From contig CAIKYB010000036.1 in assembly GCA_903831575.1 (NCBI GenBank), positions 1 to 64,000 on the forward strand: a stretch of DNA of 64,000 nt, read 5' to 3'. The DNA comes from an uncultured Bacteroidota bacterium (GTDB lineage: Bacteria; Bacteroidota; Bacteroidia; Chitinophagales; Chitinophagaceae). Below, in pieces: positions 42,802-52,626 of the stretch. The translations under genes were made by a program, and so were the position numbers. Below the pieces are notes generated by a model. That model did not search any database. It saw only the letters and a list, made by a program, of their open reading frames with translations, and had not been told where the DNA came from. Each line of letters begins with the position of its first letter. Position 1 is the first letter of the stretch.

Positions 42802-43515
42802 TTATTTTTTTGATATTATTAATTGTTGACCAACATAAAGATTATTTGAATCCAGGCTATTCCATTTTTTCAAATCCTCAACCGTAACATTGTATTTTAT
42901 TGAAAGTGCGTATAAATTATCTTTTGCTTTTACTTCGTAAAATGCTATTCCATCATTGTCGGCTGCTTTTTTCTCCTGAACAGCCATAGCCGTTCCAGGC
43001 ATTTCATCCAATGCCATCAAAGTATAATCGTTTAATTGATAATCTTCAATTGTTTTAATTAAGATGTAAGGATATCTTGGATTAGTAGCGTACCCTGCCT
43101 TTTTTAATCCAAATGCCCATGACTTGTAATCTCTGGGGTCAAGCTCAAACAATGTTGCATAATGAGGTCTTGATTTCAAAAAATTACTGTGATCAATATA
43201 ACTTTCTACAGCACTATCATACTTCCTAAAACACTCCCCAGATTCATCATCATCGTGATACACTTTTTCACCATTCCAGTCATTCTTACATTTTATACCA
43301 AAATGGTTGTTCGATTTTTTCACCAACTCCCCATTACCACTCTCAGATTCCAATATTCCTTGAGCTAAGGTAATAGCAGCTGGGACACCAAACCTTTTCA
43401 TTTCTTGTATAGAAATATCCTTGTAGGTAGCAATATATTGCCTTATTGATATCCTTTGAGAATACAATAAAGAAAATGAACATAAACATAAAATAGTCGC
43501 AACTATCTTTTTCAT
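42802..43515 (-). CDS. glucosaminidase with LysM domain
   Basis: 237-aa exported peptidoglycan hydrolase: a signal peptide (about 1-19), a GH73-type N-acetylglucosaminidase domain (about 24-160) with catalytic Glu in AQGILESESGNGE and the family segments NNHFGIKC and YDSAVESYIDHSNFL, then a C-terminal LysM peptidoglycan-binding domain (about 190-236). It should cleave the glycan strand during growth or separation. The operon places it between the O-methyltransferase and hpt genes with gaps of 3 bp. Confidence 0.92.
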   Translation of the reverse strand: MKKIVATILCLCSFSLLYSQRISIRQYIATYKDISIQEMKRFGVPAAITLAQGILESESGNGELVKKSNNHFGIKCKNDWNGEKVYHDDDESGECFRKYDSAVESYIDHSNFLKSRPHYATLFELDPRDYKSWAFGLKKAGYATNPRYPYILIKTIEDYQLNDYTLMALDEMPGTAMAVQEKKAADNDGIAFYEVKAKDNLYALSIKYNVTVEDLKKWNSLDSNNLYVGQQLIISKK

Positions 43516-43518
43516 AAC

Positions 43519-44157
43519 CTACCGTTTTCTAATAAGCATTAATCCATCTCTTATAGTGAGTAACAATTGCTCTACTCTTTGATCTGCAGCTACGTGTTTA
43601 TTGAATGCATCTATCGCCAACGCATTTTTACCACTGACTTTATCTTCCAAAACCTGACCATGAAATAAAACATTATCCACCAACATCCAACCTCCGCTTT
43701 TTAACCTTGGCAAAGTTAATTCGTAATACTCAATATAACTGACTTTATCTGCATCAATAAAAATAAGATCCCAGGATTCTTGAAGTTGAGGTATTATATC
43801 AATAGCATTTCCAAGATGAAGCCGAATTCTATTGTCAACATTGGCTTTTTTGAAAAAATCCATGGCCTTCTGTGCATCTTGCTCTCTGATTTCAATTGTG
43901 TGTAATATTCCATCAAATGGCATCCCTTTTAAAAGCGACAACGCACTATATCCTGTAAAAGTGCCGATTTCTAAAACTTTTTCAGGCTGAATCATTAAGC
44001 AAATCATTTCAAGAAACTTCCCTTGCAAGCTTCCACTCAACATGTGAGCATGTGCGTGAGTTTCGTTTGTTACCCTTTCTACTTCATGAAGCATCTCATC
44101 TGGTGCTGTAGAATAAAGCTCACTATACTTTTCTGCTAATGGGTTGACTATTTCCAT
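43519..44157 (-). CDS. SAM-dependent O-methyltransferase
   Basis: 212-aa class I methyltransferase of the catechol/caffeoyl-CoA O-methyltransferase type. SAM motif I is VLEIGTFTGYSALSL (about 62-76), followed by HTIEIREQDAQKA and the metal-binding IFIDADKVSYIEYYE and LVDNVLFHG segments. The substrate is not evident; family members methylate small phenolics or act on unknown metabolites. It overlaps or abuts both neighbours (start next to the symporter stop at 44158). Confidence 0.9.
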   Translation of the reverse strand: MEIVNPLAEKYSELYSTAPDEMLHEVERVTNETHAHAHMLSGSLQGKFLEMICLMIQPEKVLEIGTFTGYSALSLLKGMPFDGILHTIEIREQDAQKAMDFFKKANVDNRIRLHLGNAIDIIPQLQESWDLIFIDADKVSYIEYYELTLPRLKSGGWMLVDNVLFHGQVLEDKVSGKNALAIDAFNKHVAADQRVEQLLLTIRDGLMLIRKR

Positions 44158-45672
44158 TTAAATAACTTGCTTGATATTTTTTTTTGAAATAATAAAAAGA
44201 CCTATAAAAGTGATCATCCCATTTATTAAAATCAATTCGTTGCCAATTTTATATCCCTTAAAAATACTTTGAGAAACCGCATTTAAACCAAGTGTGAGAT
44301 GCAATTTTTTCTCATACCATTCAGGACTACTTAACAGATCTATCCCCAGAGCGGCAATTGGAGCCACAATGCAAACCATCCAGATTAATTGATTATTTAA
44401 TTTTCTGGAATTAAAAATCCCAAAAGCAAATAACCCCAGCAAAGGGCCATATGTAATCCCAGCAAATTTTAAAATAAAATCAATAATTAATTTATCATTG
44501 ATTGCTTTAAATACAAGTACTAATAGGAAAAACAAAACAGCAAAACCAAAATGAACCTTTAGCCTTTTTTTCTTTACTACGGCTTCGTCATCCTGACTTT
44601 TATTTAATCCCAGGATATCAATACAGAAGCAGGATGTAAGAGAAGTTATTGCCCCATCTACACTTGGAAAAAGAGCTGAAATTAAAGCAATGATAAATAA
44701 TATACCGATGGTACCACTAAACACATCGCTCAATGCAATCGTTGGAAACAAATCATCTGGAGCAGTTACAATATTCATTTTCTGTGCATACAAATAAAGC
44801 AACCCTCCTAAAAATAGAAATAGGAAATTCACTACCATCAACACTGCCGTAAAACTCATCATGTTTTTCTGTGAATCTTTTAAATTCTTAACACTAATAT
44901 TTTTTTGCATCATTTCCTGATCCAAACCAGTCATCGCAATAGCAATAAACATACCCCCAATAATATGTTTCAGAAAGAAAGAACCCGCTTTGATATCAGT
45001 GTTAAATATTTTAGTGTAACCCTTGTCGTTCAATAATGAAAGTGCTCCGGAAAAATCAGTTCCAAGTGCTTTAATAATTACAAAAATACAAACCCCCAAT
45101 CCCAATAACATTCCAGTAGTTTGCAAGGTATCTGTATAAATAATTGTTTTTACACCGCCTTCAAATGTGTAAAGCAGAATCATTAATAAGATAACAAAAG
45201 TTGTGGCAACAAAAGGAACGCCTAGTTTATTTAAAATAAAAATTTGCAGGATATTGATTACAAGATATAATCTGGCAGTAGCGCCTACCACTCTAGAGAG
45301 AATAAAAAAGGATGCCCCTACTTTGTGTGCTTCAACACCAAATCTTTGTTCCAGATAAGAATAAATACTCGTGACATTTAATCTGTAATACAGAGGAAGC
45401 AATACAAAGGCGATAACCATGTAGCCCAGTAAATAACCTAATACGATTTGAAAATAAAAAAAATTCCCACTACCCACTCCACCGGGAACGCTAACAAATG
45501 TTACGCCACTAAGTGAAGTACCAATCATACCAAAAGCTACCAACATCCAGTTGCTTTTTTTATTCCCTATGAAAAAAGATTGATTATTAGAACCTTTGGA
45601 AGTAAACCAGGCTACAGTAAGCAATAATAAAAAATAGGCGATTACAAAAGAAAACAAAATTATTGGTGACAT
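44158..45672 (-). CDS. sodium:solute symporter family protein
   Basis: 504-aa inner-membrane transporter with about 13 hydrophobic helices and the SSS-family opening (WFTSKGSNNQSFFIGNKKSNWMLVAFGMIGTSLSGVTFVS). Sodium-site segments such as SALFPSVDGAITSLTS are also present. Sodium-driven uptake of a small organic solute is expected; the substrate (sugar, amino acid, sialate and others occur in the family) cannot be read from sequence. It is the second gene of the operon-like run that ends with hpt. Confidence 0.92.
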   Translation of the reverse strand: MSPIILFSFVIAYFLLLLTVAWFTSKGSNNQSFFIGNKKSNWMLVAFGMIGTSLSGVTFVSVPGGVGSGNFFYFQIVLGYLLGYMVIAFVLLPLYYRLNVTSIYSYLEQRFGVEAHKVGASFFILSRVVGATARLYLVINILQIFILNKLGVPFVATTFVILLMILLYTFEGGVKTIIYTDTLQTTGMLLGLGVCIFVIIKALGTDFSGALSLLNDKGYTKIFNTDIKAGSFFLKHIIGGMFIAIAMTGLDQEMMQKNISVKNLKDSQKNMMSFTAVLMVVNFLFLFLGGLLYLYAQKMNIVTAPDDLFPTIALSDVFSGTIGILFIIALISALFPSVDGAITSLTSCFCIDILGLNKSQDDEAVVKKKRLKVHFGFAVLFFLLVLVFKAINDKLIIDFILKFAGITYGPLLGLFAFGIFNSRKLNNQLIWMVCIVAPIAALGIDLLSSPEWYEKKLHLTLGLNAVSQSIFKGYKIGNELILINGMITFIGLFIISKKNIKQVI

Positions 45673-45721
45673 GTAATTTGATTTTATGTAGAATGCATTA
45701 CTAAATTAATTATTTTAACCA

Positions 45722-46375
45722 TTAATCTCTGTATCGCCCTCTTCTTCTTTCTCCTGATTCTCTTTGTCTTTGTTTACCTTGAAATAAAGCGATATTATAT
45801 CCGGCTCTGATAATGGGAACGGCTCTATCAAGACCATCTTTATATGGAGAGTTTACAGACTCTCCAATATCCCATAAAATCGAAAAATAATAATAAGATT
45901 TTTGATAAGAAAAGTCTCTACCGCTAGCAAAGCCACCTCCAACTAATAAACTATGTGCATCTAATTTTAACCTTTCATCCGCAGGATTCTGATTCCCAGA
46001 TGGAATGTAATGGTACCTAATAAAATTATACTCATATTGTGCTTGAGCAAATAAAAAATTTACTGGAAATAATCTTACAAAACAGCCAGGACCATAAACG
46101 GTTTGACGAAGTTTAGAACCTAGATCATTGTTATAATCCCTTATTGAAATATAACTTATCCCCGGGCAAATGGCCAAATCTATATACCGATTAAAGCTAT
46201 ATCCGAAAAACGGAGCAATCCCCAAAGATGTTGTTTGGTTTCCAAATCCCAAATTCAATGTGCCTCCTGCAAAGAGATTTTCTTTTTTGAAGAAGGGCTC
46301 AGATTTTTCTTCGTCCTGCGCATTTACATGTAAAGCAAACAAGAGGATACAAGCGCTCCATATTATTTTTTTCAT
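45722..46375 (-). CDS. outer-membrane beta-barrel protein
   Basis: 217 aa with a signal peptide (about 1-19, ending HVNAQ) followed by alternating hydrophobic/aromatic strands: GGTLNLGFGNQTTSLGIAPF, then repeated Y/F-rich strands. The tail is very basic (RQRESGERRRGRYRD), unusual for a barrel that should end in an aromatic residue. No specific family was recognised; the function is unknown. It lies 1 bp after the FAD-linked oxidase stop. Confidence 0.78.
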   Translation of the reverse strand: MKKIIWSACILLFALHVNAQDEEKSEPFFKKENLFAGGTLNLGFGNQTTSLGIAPFFGYSFNRYIDLAICPGISYISIRDYNNDLGSKLRQTVYGPGCFVRLFPVNFLFAQAQYEYNFIRYHYIPSGNQNPADERLKLDAHSLLVGGGFASGRDFSYQKSYYYFSILWDIGESVNSPYKDGLDRAVPIIRAGYNIALFQGKQRQRESGERRRGRYRD

Positions 46376-46376
46376 T

Positions 46377-47777
46377 TCAATTAGCTTTAAATATTTTTCC
46401 TGCGTTTAAAATATTATTGGGATCAAAGACTTTTTTTATACCTCTCATTAAATCCAATTCTACCGGTGAGTAAACAATATCTATGAATTCTTTCTGAATT
46501 AATCCTATACCATGTTCTCCGCTTATTGTTCCTCCTAAGGATTTCACTAATGTAAATAATGCTCTCAAAGCAGGAATAACCTCTGGATTATTTAAACTAT
46601 AAATACTGCCTGGCTTTTTTATTCTAATGTGTAAATTACCATCTCCTGCATGTCCATAACACACCACATCAAAATGATATGCTTTTCCTAATTCTTTTAC
46701 GCCTTTTATCAGTTTAGGCAATTCGGCTCTTGGCACTACGGTATCTTCTTCAATGGTATAGCCATCAATTTTAACGGCTTCGGCTACACGACGCCTTAAT
46801 TTCCAAAGGGCTTCTTTTTGCTGGGCATCATCGGCAAAGAAAACTTCGCCGCAATCGTATTCGGTTAAAAGTGCAGCAATAGCCTCCATCTCCGTCATTA
46901 AAGCATCCATATGATTCCCATCAAGTTCGATGATTAAATGAGCTTCCATTTCATCCGTTACTGGAACGATTGAACTGTCAACGAATTTGCTGACTATCTT
47001 CAACGCATTAATTTCTACCAATTCCAAAGCGCTTGGTGTAAAGCCCGCTCTGAAAATAGCGCTTACTGCTTCTCCTGCTTTTTCCAAATTATTAAATGGG
47101 ACCAACATGAGTAAATCATGTTTGGGGAAAGGAATTAATTTTAAAACAATTTTAGTCACCAAACCTAAGGTCCCTTCACTCCCTACCATTAATTGCGTAA
47201 GATTATAACCTGTAGCATTTTTTAAAACATTTGCACCTGTCCATATAATTTCTCCAGTTGGCAATACGACTTCTAAATTCAGCACGTAATCTTTTACAAC
47301 GCCATATTTCACGGCTTTAGGGCCTCCGCTATTTTCAGCGATATTTCCGCCAATGAAACAACTTCCTTTACTGCTGGGATCAGGAGGATAGAACAACCCT
47401 TTTTCTTTTACGGCGTTCTGTAAAGTTTCTGTTATTACACCTGGTTCTGTAATGACTTGAAGATTTCTCTCGTCAATTTCGATGATGTTGTTCATTCTTT
47501 CAAATGAAACCAGTACGCCACCAAACTGAGGCAATGCTCCACCACTCAAGCCTGTTCCTGCTCCTCTTGGCGTTACAGGAATCTTGTGATGATTACAAAG
47601 TTTCATCACTTCGCTAATCTCTTCAGCAGTCCTTGGCTTAATAATGATATCCGGTAAAAAATGAAGATTTTCAGTTTCGTCGTGCGCATATTTATTTCGA
47701 TTCTCGTCATCAACAAAAACATAACTGTCGCCGATAATTTGCTTAAATACTGGAAGTAAAGAATGGAGATTTCCCAT
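46377..47777 (-). CDS. FAD-linked oxidase (GlcD/D-lactate dehydrogenase type)
   Basis: 466-aa flavoprotein oxidising a 2-hydroxy acid (glycolate, D-lactate or similar). The PCMH-type FAD-binding domain contains PVTPRGAGTGLSGGA and GGNIAENSGGPKAVKYG. The C-terminal FAD_oxidase_C domain carries the metal/substrate residues in CYGHAGDGNLHIRI and GTISGEHGIGLIQK. Single-chain, without the Fe-S GlcF partner in the window. It is the first gene of the minus-strand run. Confidence 0.92.
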   Translation of the reverse strand: MGNLHSLLPVFKQIIGDSYVFVDDENRNKYAHDETENLHFLPDIIIKPRTAEEISEVMKLCNHHKIPVTPRGAGTGLSGGALPQFGGVLVSFERMNNIIEIDERNLQVITEPGVITETLQNAVKEKGLFYPPDPSSKGSCFIGGNIAENSGGPKAVKYGVVKDYVLNLEVVLPTGEIIWTGANVLKNATGYNLTQLMVGSEGTLGLVTKIVLKLIPFPKHDLLMLVPFNNLEKAGEAVSAIFRAGFTPSALELVEINALKIVSKFVDSSIVPVTDEMEAHLIIELDGNHMDALMTEMEAIAALLTEYDCGEVFFADDAQQKEALWKLRRRVAEAVKIDGYTIEEDTVVPRAELPKLIKGVKELGKAYHFDVVCYGHAGDGNLHIRIKKPGSIYSLNNPEVIPALRALFTLVKSLGGTISGEHGIGLIQKEFIDIVYSPVELDLMRGIKKVFDPNNILNAGKIFKAN

Positions 47778-47890
47778 AGTCGATGCTATTACTGATTTTT
47801 CGTTTGAGCAAAATTCGTTAAAAAAAATTGATCTAGAGAAGAATCTTCCATTAATTCAATTTAACCCATATGTTGCAGTTGAAATCCGAG

Positions 47891-48976
47891 TTAAAATCTG
47901 GGGCAAATTGACTGGCGATCGGGTGAACTTGTATAAAATCCCTTTTTTATGATATTATATTCGCTTGCTCCCATTCCATTATTATAATCACGAAGCGTGG
48001 AGCTAGTGACATCATAACTAAACGTAAATCGAAGCTGTTTTAGTTGGAATCCCAGTGTAGGAATAAAGGCGTCTTTACTACGATAATACAACCCGGCGAT
48101 CAATTCTTTTTCGCCAAATTCAGACAAATTATAATTGATTAAAAAACCGCCATTTAATGCAGAAGCATTGGATTGATTGGTATAAAAAATATTCGGCTGA
48201 ATAATAATCCTGTCACCAGCTTTCAAAATAGCATTAAGGAAAGCGATATGTCTCATGGCTAACAATCCATCATCTGTTTGATCTTGAAAAAAACTCTCTT
48301 TTGCCTTATTAATATGATGAATAGAATACCCTCCATTTATATAAATATTTTCTGTAGGGAAATAAGCATAATTCAATCCTGCCTGAAGATCAAAATAGTT
48401 GACTTCGGTATTAGCTAACACAACACTTGTAGGCAAAGCATGATCAAAAAACTTTCCATCAAACTGATCGGGATATTTCAAGCCCGAAGGATCAATTCTT
48501 TTACTCACCCATCCTAAATTAAATCCTGCACTCAACAAGCTGCTATTCCCCAGCATCTGATGGTAGGCGATAGAGCCATACAACTTGGTAGATTTCAGTG
48601 AACCGGCACCAGCAACATCGCTTAATAATAAACCTCCGATACCAAGCCATCCATTTTCAAGATAATTCCGCATCACTTGAGCATCACCAAAAATACTGAT
48701 AGTCTTGTACGGTGCTGACATCACATTACTGAATTGATTGCGAAAATGTGCTCCTAATCTATAATCGGCATCTGGTATAAACCCTGTATTGGCGGGATTT
48801 GTACTCAATGGCGAATTGAAAAACTGAGAAAAATGCAAATCTTGAGCACACAGATTTTTTGTAGAAAATTGAAAAAAGAGAAAAAGAAAAAAAGAAAAAA
48901 TCCTATGCAAAAATCTATTGCAGATGAATCGCTCAAAAGAAATTGTTTGTTTTATTATGGTATAATTTTGTTTCAA
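47891..48976 (-). CDS. PorP/SprF family type IX secretion membrane protein (second)
   Basis: 361-aa outer-membrane protein: an N-terminus with a hydrophobic signal region (about 22-42), then DLHFSQFFNSPLSTNPANTGF, the family opening, and ends CPRF. It is paired 6 bp downstream with the type B cargo gene at 48983-52555, the same gene order as the pair at 31340-37333 but on the opposite strand. Very likely the export or anchoring partner of that cargo. The ATG at 48976 may be upstream of the true start; an internal start before the signal peptide is possible. Confidence 0.9.
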   Translation of the reverse strand: MKQNYTIIKQTISFERFICNRFLHRIFSFFLFLFFQFSTKNLCAQDLHFSQFFNSPLSTNPANTGFIPDADYRLGAHFRNQFSNVMSAPYKTISIFGDAQVMRNYLENGWLGIGGLLLSDVAGAGSLKSTKLYGSIAYHQMLGNSSLLSAGFNLGWVSKRIDPSGLKYPDQFDGKFFDHALPTSVVLANTEVNYFDLQAGLNYAYFPTENIYINGGYSIHHINKAKESFFQDQTDDGLLAMRHIAFLNAILKAGDRIIIQPNIFYTNQSNASALNGGFLINYNLSEFGEKELIAGLYYRSKDAFIPTLGFQLKQLRFTFSYDVTSSTLRDYNNGMGASEYNIIKKGFYTSSPDRQSICPRF

Positions 48977-48982
48977 TAGAAA

Positions 48983-51900
48983 TTATCTTATTAAAGTAAT
49001 GTCTCCAGTTTTTCTTGCTTTTTTACCATCTGTAAATTCTACATCCAGCGTGTAGGCGTATACGTCCATTGGCTGTAATTTACCTTTAAATGTTCCATCC
49101 CAGCCTTCTTTAAAATTTGAGGTTTGGAAAACAACTTGGCCCCACCTATTGTATATTTTCCAATCTAATTTTCCAATACCAAACCCCTTTACAGAAACGA
49201 TTCCATTAACACCAAAACGACCAGGAGTAAATGCATTAGGCACATCTAAAAGTGCGTCGACAATAGTATTAACAACAAGAGAAAAAGTATCCGTGCAATT
49301 ATATTGATTGTAAGCAATTAATACCACCTTAAAATTTCCCGTTGCATTATATAGATGTGTTGGATTTATATCTGTTGAATTTTCACCATCTCCAAAATCC
49401 CATAAATATCTAATAGCGCCAATAGACAAATTATTGAATTGTGTTGTTGTATTTCTCTGAGGAGGGTTTGGACTCCAAGTAAATACTGCATGCGGCCTTT
49501 CAGAAACAATAAAAGTAAAATATGCAGAAGTATCAATTTTATTACAAGTATTGGGATCTCTTGCAATCAATCTGACTGTGTAAGTTCCAGGATTTGAGAA
49601 TAATTTTATGGGGTTGTCAACATTACTGGTTGTCCCATCACTAAATTCCCAGGTAACATCTGTTGTTCCGGATTGATTTATAAAGGAAGCTTGATATGGA
49701 GCACAGCCCACAGCAGGAGTTAATAGCTTTGCTTTCACAAGAGGATTGGCATTTAAGAGTATTGTTTTTGTTTGTGGTGCATTACAAAAAACAGGATCAA
49801 CTAATTTTAAAGTCACTGTATATTGACCAATACTTGGAAAAACATGAGAAGCATTAATTGAAATTTGTTCCGGTGAACCATCACCGAAATTCCAGATAAA
49901 ACTTTGAGGAGTATAGTTTCCGAATGTAGTTGTAGACTGGTTTGTAAAAGTGAAACTCAAATTTGTACAAGGCAAATCTTTCTTTGCAATAAATGCTAGA
50001 TTGGCAAAATTATCTCCCGCTTTTATTTTAAGATATGCAGTATCTCTTATGTTACAGGTTAAGGAATCTTCGGCAATCACTCTCACTATATAGATACCAG
50101 TTGCATTATAGTTTGTATAAGTGCTGAATTGAGGTGCAACAGTAGTGTCTTTTAATCCATTACCAAAATCCCAGTACAATTTTTTCCCTTTATGTAAAGT
50201 ATCAGTAAAATCGACTCTAAAAGGGACGCAAGCCATCGTGTCATTTTTAACTGCATCAATTGAAGATTGAATACTTGCTGCAACACCAGAGAAATTCATT
50301 TCGATTTTTACCGCAGCTTCATTACAATCTGAACTGCCATTATTTCCGCTCCATACTCCAGGAGTAGTAGGAAAAGTAGCACCTCCATTACAATTGGCGC
50401 AAATGGCTTGATAGATGACGCCATTCTCATCGAACCGGCTTGTACCTCCATCAACATGATCACCAACCTGACCTTTATATTGACCGAAATTTGAACCAAA
50501 TAATTGTGCAGAAGCATTTTTCTTTAACACGAAAAAATAAAAATCTTCCCCATCAGGTGAATATATCCCTGAAAGTGGATTCATCAAAGGGAGTCCATTT
50601 GTAGTACCATTGGTATACCTTTTATAAACATTTATTCCACCACCCCAACCAGAAAAATATACATTTTCGCATCTGTCTACCATGAACCCTATTGGAGATA
50701 AATTTGGAACTGATGAACCCGTTCCAAATACTGTAGAATAACTAAATGCAGAAAAATCAGGTTGGAGTTTGCTGATAAATTGAGAACTGCCGGAAACACT
50801 ATACGCTGCATTTAAAATTGGCCAATTCCCGGTTGTGGTACCCATGACATAGGGGTAGCCATTTTTGTCGAATTTTAGACCATACACCATATCGGTTCCA
50901 GAAGTGCCTAGGTAGGACGTTTTAATAAGGCCAGACCCATCTAATCTCAGTTGAGTTATAAAGCCATCTGTGATACCTCCCATGTAACTTCCATACAAAA
51001 CGTTTGTTTTATTCCCAGGCAAATCATTACTTGTCGTTCCTCCGGCAACATATAAATTACTCGTTACCGGATTAATACTTGCAACAAAACAAGCATCATC
51101 TCCCGAACCTCCAAAATAACTTCCAAATAAGTATGTGGAAAGAGTAGCATTAAATTTTAAAATCAACCCATCCTGGAATCCCCCACCAAAACCTCCCAAA
51201 GTATTTAAAGAAGGTCCTGTAGTTGGGAAATTACTTGATTGTGTACATGATGCAAGAATAATGTTATTGGCCGCATCAAGAATAACTTCACTTCTTGCAT
51301 CATCACCATAATTTCTGCGAAGGCGATCTGCACCATCAGGCAGCTCATATTTAGAACGAATATTTACACCATCATTTCCAGACCCGCCAATTTTTACAGA
51401 CCCAATAATAGCCGTGCCTGAAGCATTGAATTTAGTAACGATAATATCATGGCCGCCGCCTGAACCTATCCTTGGAATTGTAATAGGAAAATCAGTTGAA
51501 GAAGACCTTCCTGCTACAACTAGATTTCCTTGTGCATCTGTAATCATACTATGCGGCTGCTCATTACCGTTACCTCCAAGATAGGTAGCGTAAAGTCGAG
51601 TAGAGCCATCCGGACTAAATTTAAAAATAGCAATATCATGGCCTCTCAGATAACCTTCGGTAACTCCTCCCGCATAGGTACTTTGAAAAGCTCCTGTAGA
51701 ATTCAGATACCCATCTCCAAATACAATCCCACCAGCAAAAAGACTTCCATCAGGACCTGGTGTGGCGGTGTAACCCCAATTATCTGAAGAACTTCCTGTA
51801 AAAGAAGAAAAGATAATAGACGGATCTATAATTACAGTTTTATCGGCCGCATAATTTCCCAGCTGAAATCTCACCACTTTATTGGAAACGACATATTTAC

Positions 51901-52555
51901 ACTTAATCTGCGTTCTTTCTCCATTTGGATTTTGCTGGTAACTAAAGGGCTGAAGCTCTTTGACCTCACCAATAGAGGTTTTTATAATTAAATCATTGTT
52001 TCTCACAAAAACATCTGCCGCCCCTTGAAATCTCAATGCAATCTGTGTAGAATTGGCTCCTGGATTAATGATAAAATCATATTTCAATTTACTCCCATCA
52101 CTATAATAACGCACATCAATATTGGGATAAATATTTTTATACGTCACGGCCTTATAAATCTTACACCCTCCTGCCCATTTACTTTTATCGTTACCGATGA
52201 AATAATTATTGTAACTCTTGATTGGCTTTTCTGGTATAATAGTATGCACTTCATTACTACCCAAAAAATCAACTTTATACACATGAGAATGCAAAACAAT
52301 TTTATCATCAAGATGAGTAGTCGTATCATTTTCTCCATGCTCTAAAGATGCAATTTTATTAAGATCCGCAGGACTATGCATTACTATTGAAAATCCTTGA
52401 TTTTCTAAGAAAAAAGAACCTGCAGAAAATACCCCTTTAAATCTTACCTTATCATCCCACTGGCCTTTATTTTCAACGAATTCCATTTGAGAAAAACCTG
52501 CTTTACAAAGTAGTATGAGTAGTAAAGTGAACGCTATTTTATTTAGGCTAATCAA
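48983..52555 (-). CDS. SBBP-propeller/PKD protein with type B T9SS sorting domain
   Basis: 1190-aa surface protein: a signal peptide (about 1-22), an N-terminal FVENKGQW domain (about 24-245), an SBBP beta-propeller-like region (about 250-740; repeated YLGG-G-D---------D--GN--V-G-T steps), about four PKD domains (about 765-1090; WxFGDG cores) and a type B sorting domain (VPNAFTPGRFGVNG...GWDGTFKG...ITLIR). Cargo of the type IX system; probably an adhesin or surface fibre. Cognate PorP/SprF gene 6 bp downstream. Confidence 0.92.
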   Translation of the reverse strand: MISLNKIAFTLLLILLCKAGFSQMEFVENKGQWDDKVRFKGVFSAGSFFLENQGFSIVMHSPADLNKIASLEHGENDTTTHLDDKIVLHSHVYKVDFLGSNEVHTIIPEKPIKSYNNYFIGNDKSKWAGGCKIYKAVTYKNIYPNIDVRYYSDGSKLKYDFIINPGANSTQIALRFQGAADVFVRNNDLIIKTSIGEVKELQPFSYQQNPNGERTQIKCKYVVSNKVVRFQLGNYAADKTVIIDPSIIFSSFTGSSSDNWGYTATPGPDGSLFAGGIVFGDGYLNSTGAFQSTYAGGVTEGYLRGHDIAIFKFSPDGSTRLYATYLGGNGNEQPHSMITDAQGNLVVAGRSSSTDFPITIPRIGSGGGHDIIVTKFNASGTAIIGSVKIGGSGNDGVNIRSKYELPDGADRLRRNYGDDARSEVILDAANNIILASCTQSSNFPTTGPSLNTLGGFGGGFQDGLILKFNATLSTYLFGSYFGGSGDDACFVASINPVTSNLYVAGGTTSNDLPGNKTNVLYGSYMGGITDGFITQLRLDGSGLIKTSYLGTSGTDMVYGLKFDKNGYPYVMGTTTGNWPILNAAYSVSGSSQFISKLQPDFSAFSYSTVFGTGSSVPNLSPIGFMVDRCENVYFSGWGGGINVYKRYTNGTTNGLPLMNPLSGIYSPDGEDFYFFVLKKNASAQLFGSNFGQYKGQVGDHVDGGTSRFDENGVIYQAICANCNGGATFPTTPGVWSGNNGSSDCNEAAVKIEMNFSGVAASIQSSIDAVKNDTMACVPFRVDFTDTLHKGKKLYWDFGNGLKDTTVAPQFSTYTNYNATGIYIVRVIAEDSLTCNIRDTAYLKIKAGDNFANLAFIAKKDLPCTNLSFTFTNQSTTTFGNYTPQSFIWNFGDGSPEQISINASHVFPSIGQYTVTLKLVDPVFCNAPQTKTILLNANPLVKAKLLTPAVGCAPYQASFINQSGTTDVTWEFSDGTTSNVDNPIKLFSNPGTYTVRLIARDPNTCNKIDTSAYFTFIVSERPHAVFTWSPNPPQRNTTTQFNNLSIGAIRYLWDFGDGENSTDINPTHLYNATGNFKVVLIAYNQYNCTDTFSLVVNTIVDALLDVPNAFTPGRFGVNGIVSVKGFGIGKLDWKIYNRWGQVVFQTSNFKEGWDGTFKGKLQPMDVYAYTLDVEFTDGKKARKTGDITLIR

Positions 52556-52626
52556 TTTAATTTATTTAATTACAACTGTTGTAAATTTAGAAAAAACTCA
52601 ACTATATGAAAGTGAAATGAATATAA

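Noticed and set aside
40474-47777. A single transposon or genomic island covering the mixed operon
   Set aside because: No transposase, integrase, terminal repeats or tRNA boundary were found; codon and base use look like the neighbours.
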